Assembly: GCA_035505995.1 (NCBI GenBank)
Contig: DATJQF010000136.1
Coordinates: 1 to 16,686, forward strand
Reading direction: 5' to 3'
Length of the DNA: 16,686 bases
Source of the DNA: DATJQF01 sp035505995
Lineage (GTDB): Bacteria > Bacteroidota > Bacteroidia > Bacteroidales > FEN-979
Numbering within the stretch: the first letter of the stretch is position 1; every line of letters starts with the position of its first letter. Shown here piece after piece: positions 6,774 through 15,600 of the stretch. Position numbers and translations under genes: made by a program. The notes beneath the pieces were generated by a model. It searched no databases and was not told the DNA's origin. It worked only from the letters and a program-made list of their open reading frames with translations.

Positions 6774-8432
6774 ATGGTTCCTATGAAAAGATCCATACTC
6801 ATTTGTTTGACGGTGCTCCTGTTGCCATTCTTTTGCCATGTGGCAACCCGGGCACAGATGAGGCCTTCCATGGGCCCGCACGCTCCGCTTAAATCCGGCG
6901 GCCCCGGAATCGCCGGGGGAACGGATGTGATCATACACGACGATGCCACGCAAAACCAGCGGCAGGCCTGCCTGGATATCTCCACTTCAGGCGTCATGTA
7001 TGCCGTATATACGGTCGACCAGGGATCCAACATGCGCTGGGAGATCCGCCGGTCGGTCAACCAGGGTGCCGACTGGTACCTGCAGAATTACACTACGCTG
7101 GGAACGAACTGGTATATTGTGGCCATCGACCTGCTGGTAACGGAAACGGCTGCGGAAGGCATCCGGCTTTACATCGCCACCGTCGCTCAGAACGATATCA
7201 GCGGATATAGTGAACTGACCCTTAAAAAATATGACATGAACGGGTCTGTGATCAGCCAGTTGTATCATGTGACGGTTACCTTACCGGAAACCTTCAACGA
7301 TGTTTCCCTGGCTTCCGATTTTATGAATCCCGCCACCGGGGCATCCCCTTACAGCATGGGGCTGGTGTACACGAAATACAGCCTGGCGATGGATTCAGTC
7401 ATCTTTATGTCTTCTTCAAACGGCGGCACTTCCCTGGACGGTAAGACTATTCTCGAATACACCTCCAACTTCACCCGGAATGTCTCCCTGGCCTATGGCC
7501 GGTGCCATACTTTTTCCGACGGGGGGTATTATGCCGCCTGGGAAGAGCGTCTGGGCTTCGATAATGACATCGGCCAGATCTGGTCTTCACATTCCTATCC
7601 GTTTTTCAGCTCCGCGTTCACCACCCCCGAACGGATGGACAACATGATCGGCGCTTCCGACAGCTATTGCAGGAACCCGGTCGTAGCCTGCCAGAACAAC
7701 GACCTGGATAACAGTTCCGGTAACCTGACGGAGATCATTCTGTTCGACCGGGCTTATAACGGGGACATCAACAATTTTGACCAGGTGGGTCTGTTCAACA
7801 CGGAAGCCGTGAATACCCTGAACTGGTCGATCACGAGCGTGGATGGGAATGTGTCCATCAATGCCGTTGAACCCGATATGAAGTTCTTTTCGTCGGATAA
7901 CTATTTTTTCACCACCTATTTTTATAATGAATCCGGGAACCAGAAGCTCAGATGCCTTGCCCAGGATATGAATATGCTGCTACCCTACAACTGGATCGTC
8001 GTGTCCGACCGGTATAACGACGACATGAACCTTTCCTTACCTTACCCGAAGCTTGGCTATGATCCGATCCGGAATGACGTCGCCTTTGTGTGGAATGCCG
8101 AAGGGAGCGGCGGCAAAGGCATCGCAATGTATGATGCATCAGATATCACGGTCGGTATAAATCCCCCGGCCAGCTCAGGCATGATCCTGACAGCATTCCC
8201 GAACCCGGCTTCCGGTGTGACCCAGCTCACTTTTGAACTTCAAAAGCAGGAACGGGTTCAGATCGCAGTCTTTACAGTATACGGAGAGCTGGTAAAAGCG
8301 GTTCCGGATAAAGATTTGCCGGCCGGGATCCAGAGAATCCCGGTCACGGTGTCGGATCTTCCCCAGGGAACCTATTTTTACAGGGTGACGGCGGGTAGTG
8401 AATCGGGTTGCGGCAAGCTGGTAGTCCTGTAG
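6774..8432 (+). CDS. T9SS-secreted protein with probable beta-propeller and type A sorting domain
   Basis: A protein of 552 residues from the ATG at 6774, or 549 from the ATG at 6783. The second start gives the neater signal peptide: MKRS, a hydrophobic core (ILICLTVLLLPFF), then cleavage near ATRAQ. The last ~80 residues form a T9SS type A sorting domain. AFPNPASG opens it, the middle has VYGELVKAV and LPAGIQRIPV, and it ends LPQGTYFYRVTAG plus GKLVVL. The protein should therefore cross the outer membrane by T9SS and be anchored or released after domain removal. The middle (about 40-460) is beta-rich, with Asp-box-like turns such as SVNQGADWY and SSNGGTSLDG, as in BNR or sialidase-type propellers. 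No catalytic residues can be assigned, so the substrate is unknown. It stands alone and its stop is 7 bases from the convergent valS stop. Confidence 0.82.
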   Translation: MVPMKRSILICLTVLLLPFFCHVATRAQMRPSMGPHAPLKSGGPGIAGGTDVIIHDDATQNQRQACLDISTSGVMYAVYTVDQGSNMRWEIRRSVNQGADWYLQNYTTLGTNWYIVAIDLLVTETAAEGIRLYIATVAQNDISGYSELTLKKYDMNGSVISQLYHVTVTLPETFNDVSLASDFMNPATGASPYSMGLVYTKYSLAMDSVIFMSSSNGGTSLDGKTILEYTSNFTRNVSLAYGRCHTFSDGGYYAAWEERLGFDNDIGQIWSSHSYPFFSSAFTTPERMDNMIGASDSYCRNPVVACQNNDLDNSSGNLTEIILFDRAYNGDINNFDQVGLFNTEAVNTLNWSITSVDGNVSINAVEPDMKFFSSDNYFFTTYFYNESGNQKLRCLAQDMNMLLPYNWIVVSDRYNDDMNLSLPYPKLGYDPIRNDVAFVWNAEGSGGKGIAMYDASDITVGINPPASSGMILTAFPNPASGVTQLTFELQKQERVQIAVFTVYGELVKAVPDKDLPAGIQRIPVTVSDLPQGTYFYRVTAGSESGCGKLVVL

Positions 8433-8439
8433 GCAGAGA

Positions 8440-11079
8440 CTATTTCTTTGACAACATCTTTATCTGCTCTTCCAGCACCCGGATGCGGGCTTCCGCATCG
8501 GATTTCTTTTTCCGTTCCGATTGTACGACTTTCTCGGGGGCGCTGTCGGTGAATTTCTTATTGCCGAGCTTCTGCTCCACCATTTTCAGAAATCCCCGGG
8601 TGTATTCGAGCTCATCTTCCAGCTTGCGGATCTCCTCCGAGGCGTCCACTTTGGCTTTCAGCGGGATATAGAATTCGGTCGTGCGGACGATAAACGAAAG
8701 TGCGCCGGGGATCTTCTCCTCCGTGTATCCCAGTTCCGTGATGTTGCAAAGCCGGGAGGCGACCCCGTCGAAGGTGGTGTCGGGCTTTTCTCCCAGGTTT
8801 TTCCGGATCAGGACCCGGATCGGCTCCCGGAACGGGATATTCCGCTCCTTCCTGACATTGCGGATCGCCATGATCACCTCTTCCGCGAAAGCGAACTTCG
8901 TGATCAGCTCCGGCTCGCTTTCCGGGATTCCAGGTACCGGGGCGAACAGGATGGAATCCTTCGCGTCCCGGTCCCGCAACAGGTGCCAGATCTCTTCTGT
9001 GATGAATGGCATGAACGGGTGCAGCAGGTTCACCAGCTTTTCAAAGAACCCCAGGGTGGTTTCATAGGTCGTCGCATCGACCGGCTGCTGGAAACCCGGC
9101 TTGATCATTTCCAGGTACCAGGAGCAGAAATCGTCCCAAACGAGCTTATAAAGGTTCATCAGGATCTCCGACAGCCGGTACTTTCCGAACAGCTCTTCAT
9201 TCTGCCGCAAGGCATCCGCCAGCACCGAGTTGAACCAGCGGATCGAGATCCGGTGGTCCTCCGGTTGCACCAGCTTCGTATCCACCTCCCACCCTTTCAC
9301 CAGCCGGAGCGCATTCCAGATCTTGTTGCAGAAGTTCCTTCCCTGCTCGATGAGCGATTCGTCGAACAACAGGTCGTTTCCGGCCGGCGAACAGAGGAGC
9401 ATCCCCACCCGGACGGCATCGGCGCCATAGTTCGCGATCAGCTCCAGCGGCTCCGGGGAATTGCCCAGCGATTTCGACATCTTCCGTCCCTGCCGGTCTC
9501 TGACCATCCCGGTAAAATATACATCCTTAAAGGGGATATCTTTGCGGTATTCCCACCCCGCCATGATCATCCGGGCCACCCAGAAAAAGATGATATCGGG
9601 GGCGGTGATCAATACCGAAGTCGGGTAATAGAAATTTATATCCTGGTTCTCCGGGAACCGGATCCCGTCGAATACCGAGATCGGCCAGAGCCAGGAGGAG
9701 AACCAGGTGTCGAGCACGTCTTCGTCCTGCCGGATATCCTGAATTCCGTACTCCGTAATCCGTGATCCGCTATTCGCCTTTTGCACGGCTTCCTCTTTGG
9801 ATGCAGCCACCACGATCTTTCCGTCCGGCAGGTAATAGGCCGGTATCCGGTGTCCCCACCAGAGCTGCCGGGAGATGCACCAGTCGGTCACATTCTCCAT
9901 CCAGTTGCGGTACATGTTCTTGTACTTGGCCGGGTAGAAGCGGATGGTGTCATTCTCCACCAGGTCGAGCGCCGGCTTGGCCAGCTCTTTCATCTTCAGG
10001 AACCACTGCAGGGAGATACGGGGCTCGATCACTTCGTCGGTACGCTGCGAATAGCCCACCTTGTTCTTGTAATTCTCGATCTTGACGATATGCCCTTTCT
10101 CCTGAAGATCCTTCGTGATCTTTTTCCGGACCGCGAACCGGTCTTCCCCGATATAGAGCTGCGCAGCCTCGCTCATCGTCCCGTCGGGGTTGAAGGTATC
10201 CACGATCTCCAGGTTGTATTTCAGCCCGAGATTATAGTCGTTGATATCGTGTGCAGGGGTCACTTTCAGCGCGCCGGTCCCGAATTCCCGGTCCACGTAT
10301 TCGTCAAAGATCATGGGAACGGGCCGGTTGATCAACGGAACCAGGACATTCTTCCCTTTGAGCGCCGAATAACGTTCGTCATCCGGGTGAACGCAAACGG
10401 CCGTATCTCCCAGGATCGTTTCGGGCCTTGTCGTGGCGATCACGATCCAATCGTCCGCCGTTCCTTCCACCTTATACCGGACGTAATAGAGCTTTGAATC
10501 CACCTCTTTGTAGATCACCTCTTCGTCCGATACGGCGGTCAATGCCTTCGGGTCCCAGTTGACCATGCGGACGCCGCGGTAGATGAGTCCTTTTTCATAG
10601 AGGTCGATGAACACTTTCATCACCGACTCATATCTTGCCTCATCCATGGTGAAGCAGGTCCGGTCCCAGTCGCAGGAGGCGCCCAGCTTTTTCAGCTGCT
10701 CCAGGATGATCCCGCCGTGTTTTTCCTTCCACTGCCAGGCATATTTCAGGAACTCCTCGCGGGAAATGTCTTTCTTCGCGATCCCTTTTTCCCTGAGCAT
10801 CCCCACGACCTTCGCTTCCGTGGCGATAGAGGCATGGTCGGTGCCGGGAAGCCATTCGGCATTTTTTCCCTGCATGCGCGCCCGCCGTACGAGGATGTCC
10901 TGGATCGTATTGTTCAGCATATGCCCCATGTGAAGGACGCCCGTCACGTTGGGGGGAGGGATCACGATGGTAAACGGCTCCCTGCCGTCCGGCTCCGAGT
11001 GGAAAAATTTATGCTCCAGCCAGAAAGCGTACCATTTGTCTTCAACAATATTGGGATCGTATTTGGAGGCAAGGTCCAT
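8440..11079 (-). CDS. valS: Valine-tRNA ligase
   Basis: An 879-residue class Ia aminoacyl-tRNA synthetase that charges tRNA-Val in the cytoplasm. The HIGH motif appears as HMGH at 50-53 after PPPNVTGVL. KMSKS is at 533-537. The editing (CP1) domain carries ATTRPETILGDTAV at about 215-228, and the anticodon-binding region is near 630-780. The C-terminal 75 residues form the charged coiled-coil arm typical of ValRS (SEEIRKLEDELEYTRGF onward). Length is normal for the bacterial enzyme. An unusual feature is at about residues 435-447 (SGSRITEYGIQD), just before QDEDVLDTWFSS: this linker is encoded by a 7-base tandem array. The start ATG has a full Bacteroidota promoter upstream. No T-box-like leader is present, and the predicted leader is only about 20 bases. 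Confidence 0.98.
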   Translation of the reverse strand: MDLASKYDPNIVEDKWYAFWLEHKFFHSEPDGREPFTIVIPPPNVTGVLHMGHMLNNTIQDILVRRARMQGKNAEWLPGTDHASIATEAKVVGMLREKGIAKKDISREEFLKYAWQWKEKHGGIILEQLKKLGASCDWDRTCFTMDEARYESVMKVFIDLYEKGLIYRGVRMVNWDPKALTAVSDEEVIYKEVDSKLYYVRYKVEGTADDWIVIATTRPETILGDTAVCVHPDDERYSALKGKNVLVPLINRPVPMIFDEYVDREFGTGALKVTPAHDINDYNLGLKYNLEIVDTFNPDGTMSEAAQLYIGEDRFAVRKKITKDLQEKGHIVKIENYKNKVGYSQRTDEVIEPRISLQWFLKMKELAKPALDLVENDTIRFYPAKYKNMYRNWMENVTDWCISRQLWWGHRIPAYYLPDGKIVVAASKEEAVQKANSGSRITEYGIQDIRQDEDVLDTWFSSWLWPISVFDGIRFPENQDINFYYPTSVLITAPDIIFFWVARMIMAGWEYRKDIPFKDVYFTGMVRDRQGRKMSKSLGNSPEPLELIANYGADAVRVGMLLCSPAGNDLLFDESLIEQGRNFCNKIWNALRLVKGWEVDTKLVQPEDHRISIRWFNSVLADALRQNEELFGKYRLSEILMNLYKLVWDDFCSWYLEMIKPGFQQPVDATTYETTLGFFEKLVNLLHPFMPFITEEIWHLLRDRDAKDSILFAPVPGIPESEPELITKFAFAEEVIMAIRNVRKERNIPFREPIRVLIRKNLGEKPDTTFDGVASRLCNITELGYTEEKIPGALSFIVRTTEFYIPLKAKVDASEEIRKLEDELEYTRGFLKMVEQKLGNKKFTDSAPEKVVQSERKKKSDAEARIRVLEEQIKMLSKK
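9741..9775. repeat. 7-nt degenerate tandem array inside valS
   Basis: Five successive 7-base units begin at 9741, 9748, 9755, 9762 and 9769 with plus-strand consensus GTAATCC (for example GTACTCC, GTAATCC, GTGATCC). Adjacent units differ by one to three bases. The array is 35 bases long, not a multiple of three, and is read through by valS to give a linker of about twelve residues. Confidence 0.75.
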
Positions 11080-11107
11080 GAAGTAAGCAATTTAAAAATT
11101 AAGAGTG

Positions 11108-11139
11108 CAAAAGTAGCAAAAATGCACCTCATCCCCCAA
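11108..11139 (-). promoter_or_regulatory. Putative promoter of valS
   Basis: On the minus strand, TTG (11139-11137) is followed by a 21-base spacer and TACTTTTG (11115-11108), an exact match to TTG-N19-21-TAnnTTTG. The predicted start of transcription is near 11101, about 20 bases before the valS ATG at 11079. Confidence 0.6.
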
Positions 11140-11164
11140 CCCCCGCAGGAGCAACACTTGTATC

Positions 11165-11196
11165 ATCCGGGAATATGGGAATAAACATTCCCGGAT
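11165..11196. terminator. Perfect 10-bp inverted repeat between DUF58 gene and valS, possible terminator
   Basis: ATCCGGGAAT at 11165-11174 and ATTCCCGGAT at 11187-11196 are perfect inverted copies around a 12-base loop. A competing smaller hairpin, GGGAAT/ATTCCC with an AAAC loop, overlaps the right arm. It lies about 50 bases beyond the stop of the minus-strand dnaE-trxA-DUF58 run. No T-run follows on either strand, so a classical intrinsic terminator is not proven. A structured 3' end or a protein site is equally possible. Confidence 0.45.
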
Positions 11197-11248
11197 CCCC
11201 GGATCGGGATATTTGAGATCGTCAGTCCGCTGCGACCTGGTAAAAGGA

Positions 11249-12184
11249 CTAAAAGAGTTTCGACCGCTTCACCAGGTACGGCAGGAGGACCTGCTCAAAC
11301 CCCTGGTTGATGTCGGCTTCGACGTAATCGATGAGATATTGCCCGCAGCGAAGCTTCAGCCCGGTGCGATAGGCCTGGATCGCCTGCGTGTATTGCTCGC
11401 GCACTCCCGACGGATAGGTCTTCAGCTCTTCCCCGCTTTCCAGGTCCACGAATCGGTAAGGACGGTTCTCAAAATCGAAATCGAGCTCCTTATTCTTATC
11501 CACGACGTTGAACAGCACGACTTCGTGCTTGTTGTGCCTCAGGTGCTGAAGCGAAGAAAAGAGGTCTTCGGTACGGGCAGAGTTCTCCATCATATCGCTC
11601 AGGATGATGACCAGCGAGCGCTTGTGGATCCGCTCTGCCAGCTCGTGGATCGCTTGTGCGGCGGCAGTCTTTTTGCGCGCATCGGGGGAGAGCGGAACAA
11701 GCAGTTTCTCCAGTTCCGAGAAAAGATATTTATGATGGACCGAGCTGGAGCGGGAATGCGTATGCAGCTCCACCCGGTCGGAGAAGATGCTGATGCCTGC
11801 TGCATCCCGTTGCCGGCGGAAAAGGTAGATCAGGGCCGCCGCCACATAAACCGAAAAGGTGATCTTGTTCAGGTTGTCGGGACCGGGATCCTTGATCACC
11901 GGGTAGTACATAGAAGAGGAGCTGTCGATGAAAACCTGGCAGCGAAGGTTGGTCTCTTCCTCGAACCGTTTGACGTACAGCCGGTCGGTCCGGCCATAGA
12001 GCTTCCAGTCGATATTCTTGACCGACTCGCCGGTATTATACTGCCGGTGCTCGGCAAACTCAACGGAAAAGCCATGGAACGGGCTTTTATGGAGCCCCGT
12101 GATGAATCCCTCCACCACCTGCCGCGCGAGGAACTCCAGGGACTTGAACTGTTCGAGGCGGCCGGTTTGGAGTTCAGCAGACAT
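11249..12184 (-). CDS. DUF58 domain protein (VWA-like)
   Basis: A 311-residue cytoplasmic protein with no predicted membrane segment. The DUF58 signature is clear: RQYNTGESVKNIDWKLYGRT at about 47-66 followed by DRLYVKRFEEE. A VWA-like beta strand then ends in D87-S-S-S-S91, a MIDAS-type DxSxS metal site, and LVIILSDMMEN at about 193-203 is the later VWA strand. Proteins of this family usually sit beside a MoxR AAA+ ATPase and the BatA/BatB proteins, and are thought to be adaptors for MoxR-type chaperones. Here the upstream neighbours are thioredoxin and dnaE, and no MoxR gene lies in the window. The start ATG at 12184 follows a 46-base spacer largely filled by an 8-base tandem array. Family assignment is solid; the function is not known. 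Confidence 0.9.
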   Translation of the reverse strand: MSAELQTGRLEQFKSLEFLARQVVEGFITGLHKSPFHGFSVEFAEHRQYNTGESVKNIDWKLYGRTDRLYVKRFEEETNLRCQVFIDSSSSMYYPVIKDPGPDNLNKITFSVYVAAALIYLFRRQRDAAGISIFSDRVELHTHSRSSSVHHKYLFSELEKLLVPLSPDARKKTAAAQAIHELAERIHKRSLVIILSDMMENSARTEDLFSSLQHLRHNKHEVVLFNVVDKNKELDFDFENRPYRFVDLESGEELKTYPSGVREQYTQAIQAYRTGLKLRCGQYLIDYVEADINQGFEQVLLPYLVKRSKLF

Positions 12185-12185
12185 A

Positions 12186-12225
12186 AGCTAAAAAGCGAAA
12201 AAGTGAAATAGCGAAACAGCGAAAA
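12186..12225. repeat. 8-nt tandem array ahead of the DUF58 gene
   Basis: Five consecutive 8-base units start at 12186, 12194, 12202, 12210 and 12218. The plus-strand consensus is AGCGAAAA, with one or two substitutions in three of them. On the coding (minus) strand the array reads as TTTTCGCT-like units and ends one base before the ATG of the DUF58 gene. It thus forms nearly the whole intergenic leader, where a ribosome binding site would lie. Confidence 0.85.
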
Positions 12226-12230
12226 TCCAC

Positions 12231-12548
12231 CTAGAGGTTCTTCTCCACCAGTCCTTTGAACACCGATTTCGGGACGGCGCCGACCTGCTTGTCGAGCACT
12301 TTCCCGTCCTTGATGAACAATACCGTAGGAATGTTGCGGATCCCGTATTTTGTAGTGATCCCGGGATTCTCATCCACGTTCACTTCGCCGGCCTGGAGCC
12401 TGCCTTCATATTCCGCAGCCAGCTCGTGAATGATCGGCGACACCATGCGGCAGGGTCCGCACCACTCGGCGGAAAAATCAACAAGGGTCAGCTTGTCTGA
12501 TTTCAGTACTTTTTCTTCGAAGATCGAATCGGTGAATTTCTCTAACAT
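12231..12548 (-). CDS. trxA: Thioredoxin
   Basis: A 105-residue thioredoxin, a cytoplasmic disulfide reductase. The active site is W29-C30-G-P-C33 and the cis-proline is P74 in RNIPTVLF. The beta strand LTLVDFSAEW and the ending KSVFKGLVEKNL are typical. I start it at the ATG at 12548. A longer frame opens with TTG at 12593, but that segment (TTG TTA ACT TTG) overlaps an exact -7 promoter box. The shorter form also has the standard thioredoxin length. It lies between dnaE (68 bases upstream) and the DUF58 gene (46 bases downstream), all on the minus strand, so it may be expressed both from its own promoter and by read-through from dnaE. Confidence 0.95.
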   Translation of the reverse strand: MLEKFTDSIFEEKVLKSDKLTLVDFSAEWCGPCRMVSPIIHELAAEYEGRLQAGEVNVDENPGITTKYGIRNIPTVLFIKDGKVLDKQVGAVPKSVFKGLVEKNL

Positions 12549-12581
12549 ATCTTGGGGATTAAGGTTGGCCGGTTTCGTGTG

Positions 12582-12589
12582 CAAAGTTA
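12582..12589 (-). promoter_or_regulatory. Putative -7 box of trxA
   Basis: On the minus strand, TAACTTTG is an exact TAnnTTTG match 33 bases before the ATG at 12548. The expected start of transcription is near 12575. No TTG stands at the ideal distance upstream. The box supports the shorter trxA start, because the alternative TTG start codon would lie upstream of the transcript start. Confidence 0.5.
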
Positions 12590-12616
12590 ACAAATCGAAC
12601 GACTCATATCTCTATT

Positions 12617-15600
12617 CTAGAATATGATTTTCCATTTTATTTCCGGGAAGGATTCGAGCTCCGTCAGGAACGGTTTGGGGTCCACGCGGAACTTTTTCGC
12701 GGGCGCTTCCGACCAGATCTTCTCTTCTTCGTCGGTCACCTGGATGGTGAAAGGGCATTTCCCTTTATGCGCTTTGGCGCTGGAAAAAAGGAAATCGGTC
12801 ATTTCTTTGTTCAGTGCGGCGATCGGGATGACCAGGGTGATCGCTTTGGTGAATTTTTCAAAGACCTCCTCCAGCAGGATCATGCTGCCGACCCGCACGG
12901 TCATCTGTTCCGGGGCATCGAAGCGGGATTCCACCCGGGCTTTGAGAAACACATTCCGTCCCGGCTCCAGGAAGTGCTTGTTCTTGAGGTATTCCTCCGA
13001 GAACAGCGTCAGCTGGATGGAATCATAATAATCTTCCACGGTGAACGAGCCGAAAGGTTTGCCGGTCTTCCCCGTCCGGTGGGCCGCCGCCGTGATCATC
13101 CCGGCAAAGGTGACCTCCTTGCCCTTGAAGCTTTTCAGGTCGGCGTTCAGATCCTGGATGCCGGTCGTACAGAAGTTCTCCAGCTCCCGGCGGAAATCGT
13201 CCAGCGGGTGCCCGGTCATGAAAAACCCGATGATCTCTTTCTCTTCCTTCAGTTGCTCTGCCTTGGTCCAGGGCGTGCATTCCGGAAGATCCAGCCTGGG
13301 GCTCAGTACCGCTTCCTCCATGCCAAACAGGGAGTGCTGCGTCGAGCTGGCCCGGGCCTGGTAATCGGAACCGAACCGCAGGATCTTTTCCAGGAAGATG
13401 CCTTCCTCTCCCGGCAGCTTGCAGAAGTACTGCGCCCGGTGGGTCCCTTCAAAGCTGTCGAAAGCCCCTGCCCTGGCCAGTGACTCGAGGCTCCGTTTGT
13501 TGACCGACCGCAGATCGATACGGGTGACCAGGTCGACAATGTCCCTGAACGGTCCATTTTTATTCCGCTCCTCGATGATGCTGTTCACGGCATTCTCCCC
13601 GACATTCTTGATGCCTGCCATCCCGAAGCGGATCTCCCCTTTCTTATTCACCCGGAACGGAAGCTCGCTTTCGTTGATGTCGGGACCCAGCACCCGGAGC
13701 CCCATCCGGCGCGCCTCTTCGATGAAGTTGGTGATCTCCTTGATGTCGGTCATGTTCCGGCTCAATACCGCCGCCATGAACTCGGCCGGGTAATGCGCTT
13801 TCAGGTAGGCCATGCGGTAGGCCACAAAGGCATAGCAGGTGGAGTGGGATTTATTAAAGGCATATTTGGCGAACGCTTCCCAGTCGTTCCAGATCTTCTC
13901 CACGGTCTCCGTGGCGATCCCGCGGGAGCGGCAGCCGTCGATGAATTTCGGCTTCAGGTCCATCATTTCCGACTCGATCTTCTTCCCCATGGCCTTCCGC
14001 AACTTGTCGGCTTCGGCCCGGGAGAACCCCGCCAGTTCCTGCGAGAGCAGCATGACCTGTTCCTGGTACACGGTGATCCCGTAGGTTTCCTTGAGATATT
14101 TCTCCATCAACGGGGTATCGTACTCGATCTTCTCGCGGCCGTGCTTCCGGTTCACGAAGCGCGGGATGTATTCCATGGGGCCGGGCCGGTACAGGGCGTT
14201 CATGGCGATCAGGTCCTCGATCTGGTTGGGCTTCAGCTCGCGGAGGTGCTTTTTCATGCCGTCCGACTCAAACTGGAAGATGCCGGTGGTCTTTCCCTGG
14301 CTGAACAGCTGGTAGGTCATCGGATCATCGAACGGGATATTCTCGATGTCAAGGTCCTCGCCTTTGGAACGCCTGATGTTATTGACGGCATCCTTGATGA
14401 TCGCCAGGGTCTTCAGCCCCAGGAAATCCATCTTCAGCATCCCTACTTCCTCGATATGCTTGCCGTCGAACTGGGTGACCAGGAAATCCGAATCCTTGGA
14501 GGTGGTCACCGGGATGTAATCGATCAGCTTGCTGCGGCCGATGATGATGCCGCAGGCATGGATGCCGGTATGGCGGACGGAACCCTCCAGGGTTTCCGCG
14601 AACTTGAGCGTTTCCGATTCGGGCTTGCCTTCCGAGTTACGCTCCTTTTTCAGCTCCGGCACCTCGTCATAGGCTTTCTTCAGGGAGATCCCCGGGCGTT
14701 CGGGCACCATCTTGGCAAGGTAATTGGCCTTGTCGAGGGAGAGCTTCTGGACCCGGGCCACATCGCGAATGGCCATCTTGGCGGCCATGGTACCGAAGGT
14801 GATGATCTGGGCCACTTTGTCGTTCCCGTACTTGTTGACCACCCATTTGAGCACCTTTTCCCGCCCGTCTTCGTCGAAGTCGATATCGATATCCGGCATG
14901 GAGATCCGGTCGAGGTTCAGGAAGCGCTCAAAGAGCAGGTTGTATTTCAAGGGGTCGATATCGGTGATGCGGGTGCAATAGGCTACGACCGAACCGGCGG
15001 CGGAGCCCCGGCCGGGGCCGACGGAGACATCCATCTCCCGCGCCGCCCGCAGAAGATCCTGGACAATCAGGAAATATCCGGGATATCCCATCCGCTTGAT
15101 GGTCTCCAGCTCAAACTCGATCCTCTCGCGCAATTCCTCCGTAATGGCGGGATAGCGTTTCCGGGCGCCTTCGTAGGTCAGGTGGCGCAGGTATTCATCC
15201 GGGTCGGTGAACCCTTCCGGAAGGGGGAAGTCGGGCATGATCGGCTCCCGGTTCAGGCTGTAGAATTCCACCTTCTCATAGACTTCCAGGGTATTCCTGA
15301 GAGCTTCCGGCTGGTCGGAGAACAGGGTTTCCATCTCCGCCCGGGTCTTGAACCATTCCTGCCCGGTGTAGCGGAGCCGGGTCGGGTCATCCAGGTCTTT
15401 GCCGGTATTCAGGCACAGCAGCAGGTCGTGCGCGTCGGCGTCGCTTTCCTGCAGGAAATGGACATCGTTGGTGGCGATGAGCTTCACCCCGGTCTTTTTA
15501 GAAAGCGCTACCAGGGCTTCATTGACCTTCCGCTGCCGTTCATACACGGTGATATCCCGGGTCGGATCGGTGGCCGGATGCCGCATCAGCTCCAGGTAGA

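Noticed and set aside
8521..9765. A 414-codon plus-strand frame opposite valS, and a similar one at 9781-10497
   Set aside because: Both are shadows of valS codons; the real protein on the minus strand has HIGH and KMSKS motifs.
11080..11164. A T-box or other riboswitch leader for valS
   Set aside because: The predicted leader is only about 20 bases and no T-box elements are visible.
11213..12211. A 332-codon plus-strand frame opposite the DUF58 gene
   Set aside because: It is antisense to a protein with a clear DUF58 signature and MIDAS-like site, and its own translation has no family features.
12549..12593. A trxA form starting with TTG at 12593
   Set aside because: This stretch overlaps an exact -7 promoter box, so the codon would lie upstream of the transcript start. 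The 105-residue form has standard length.
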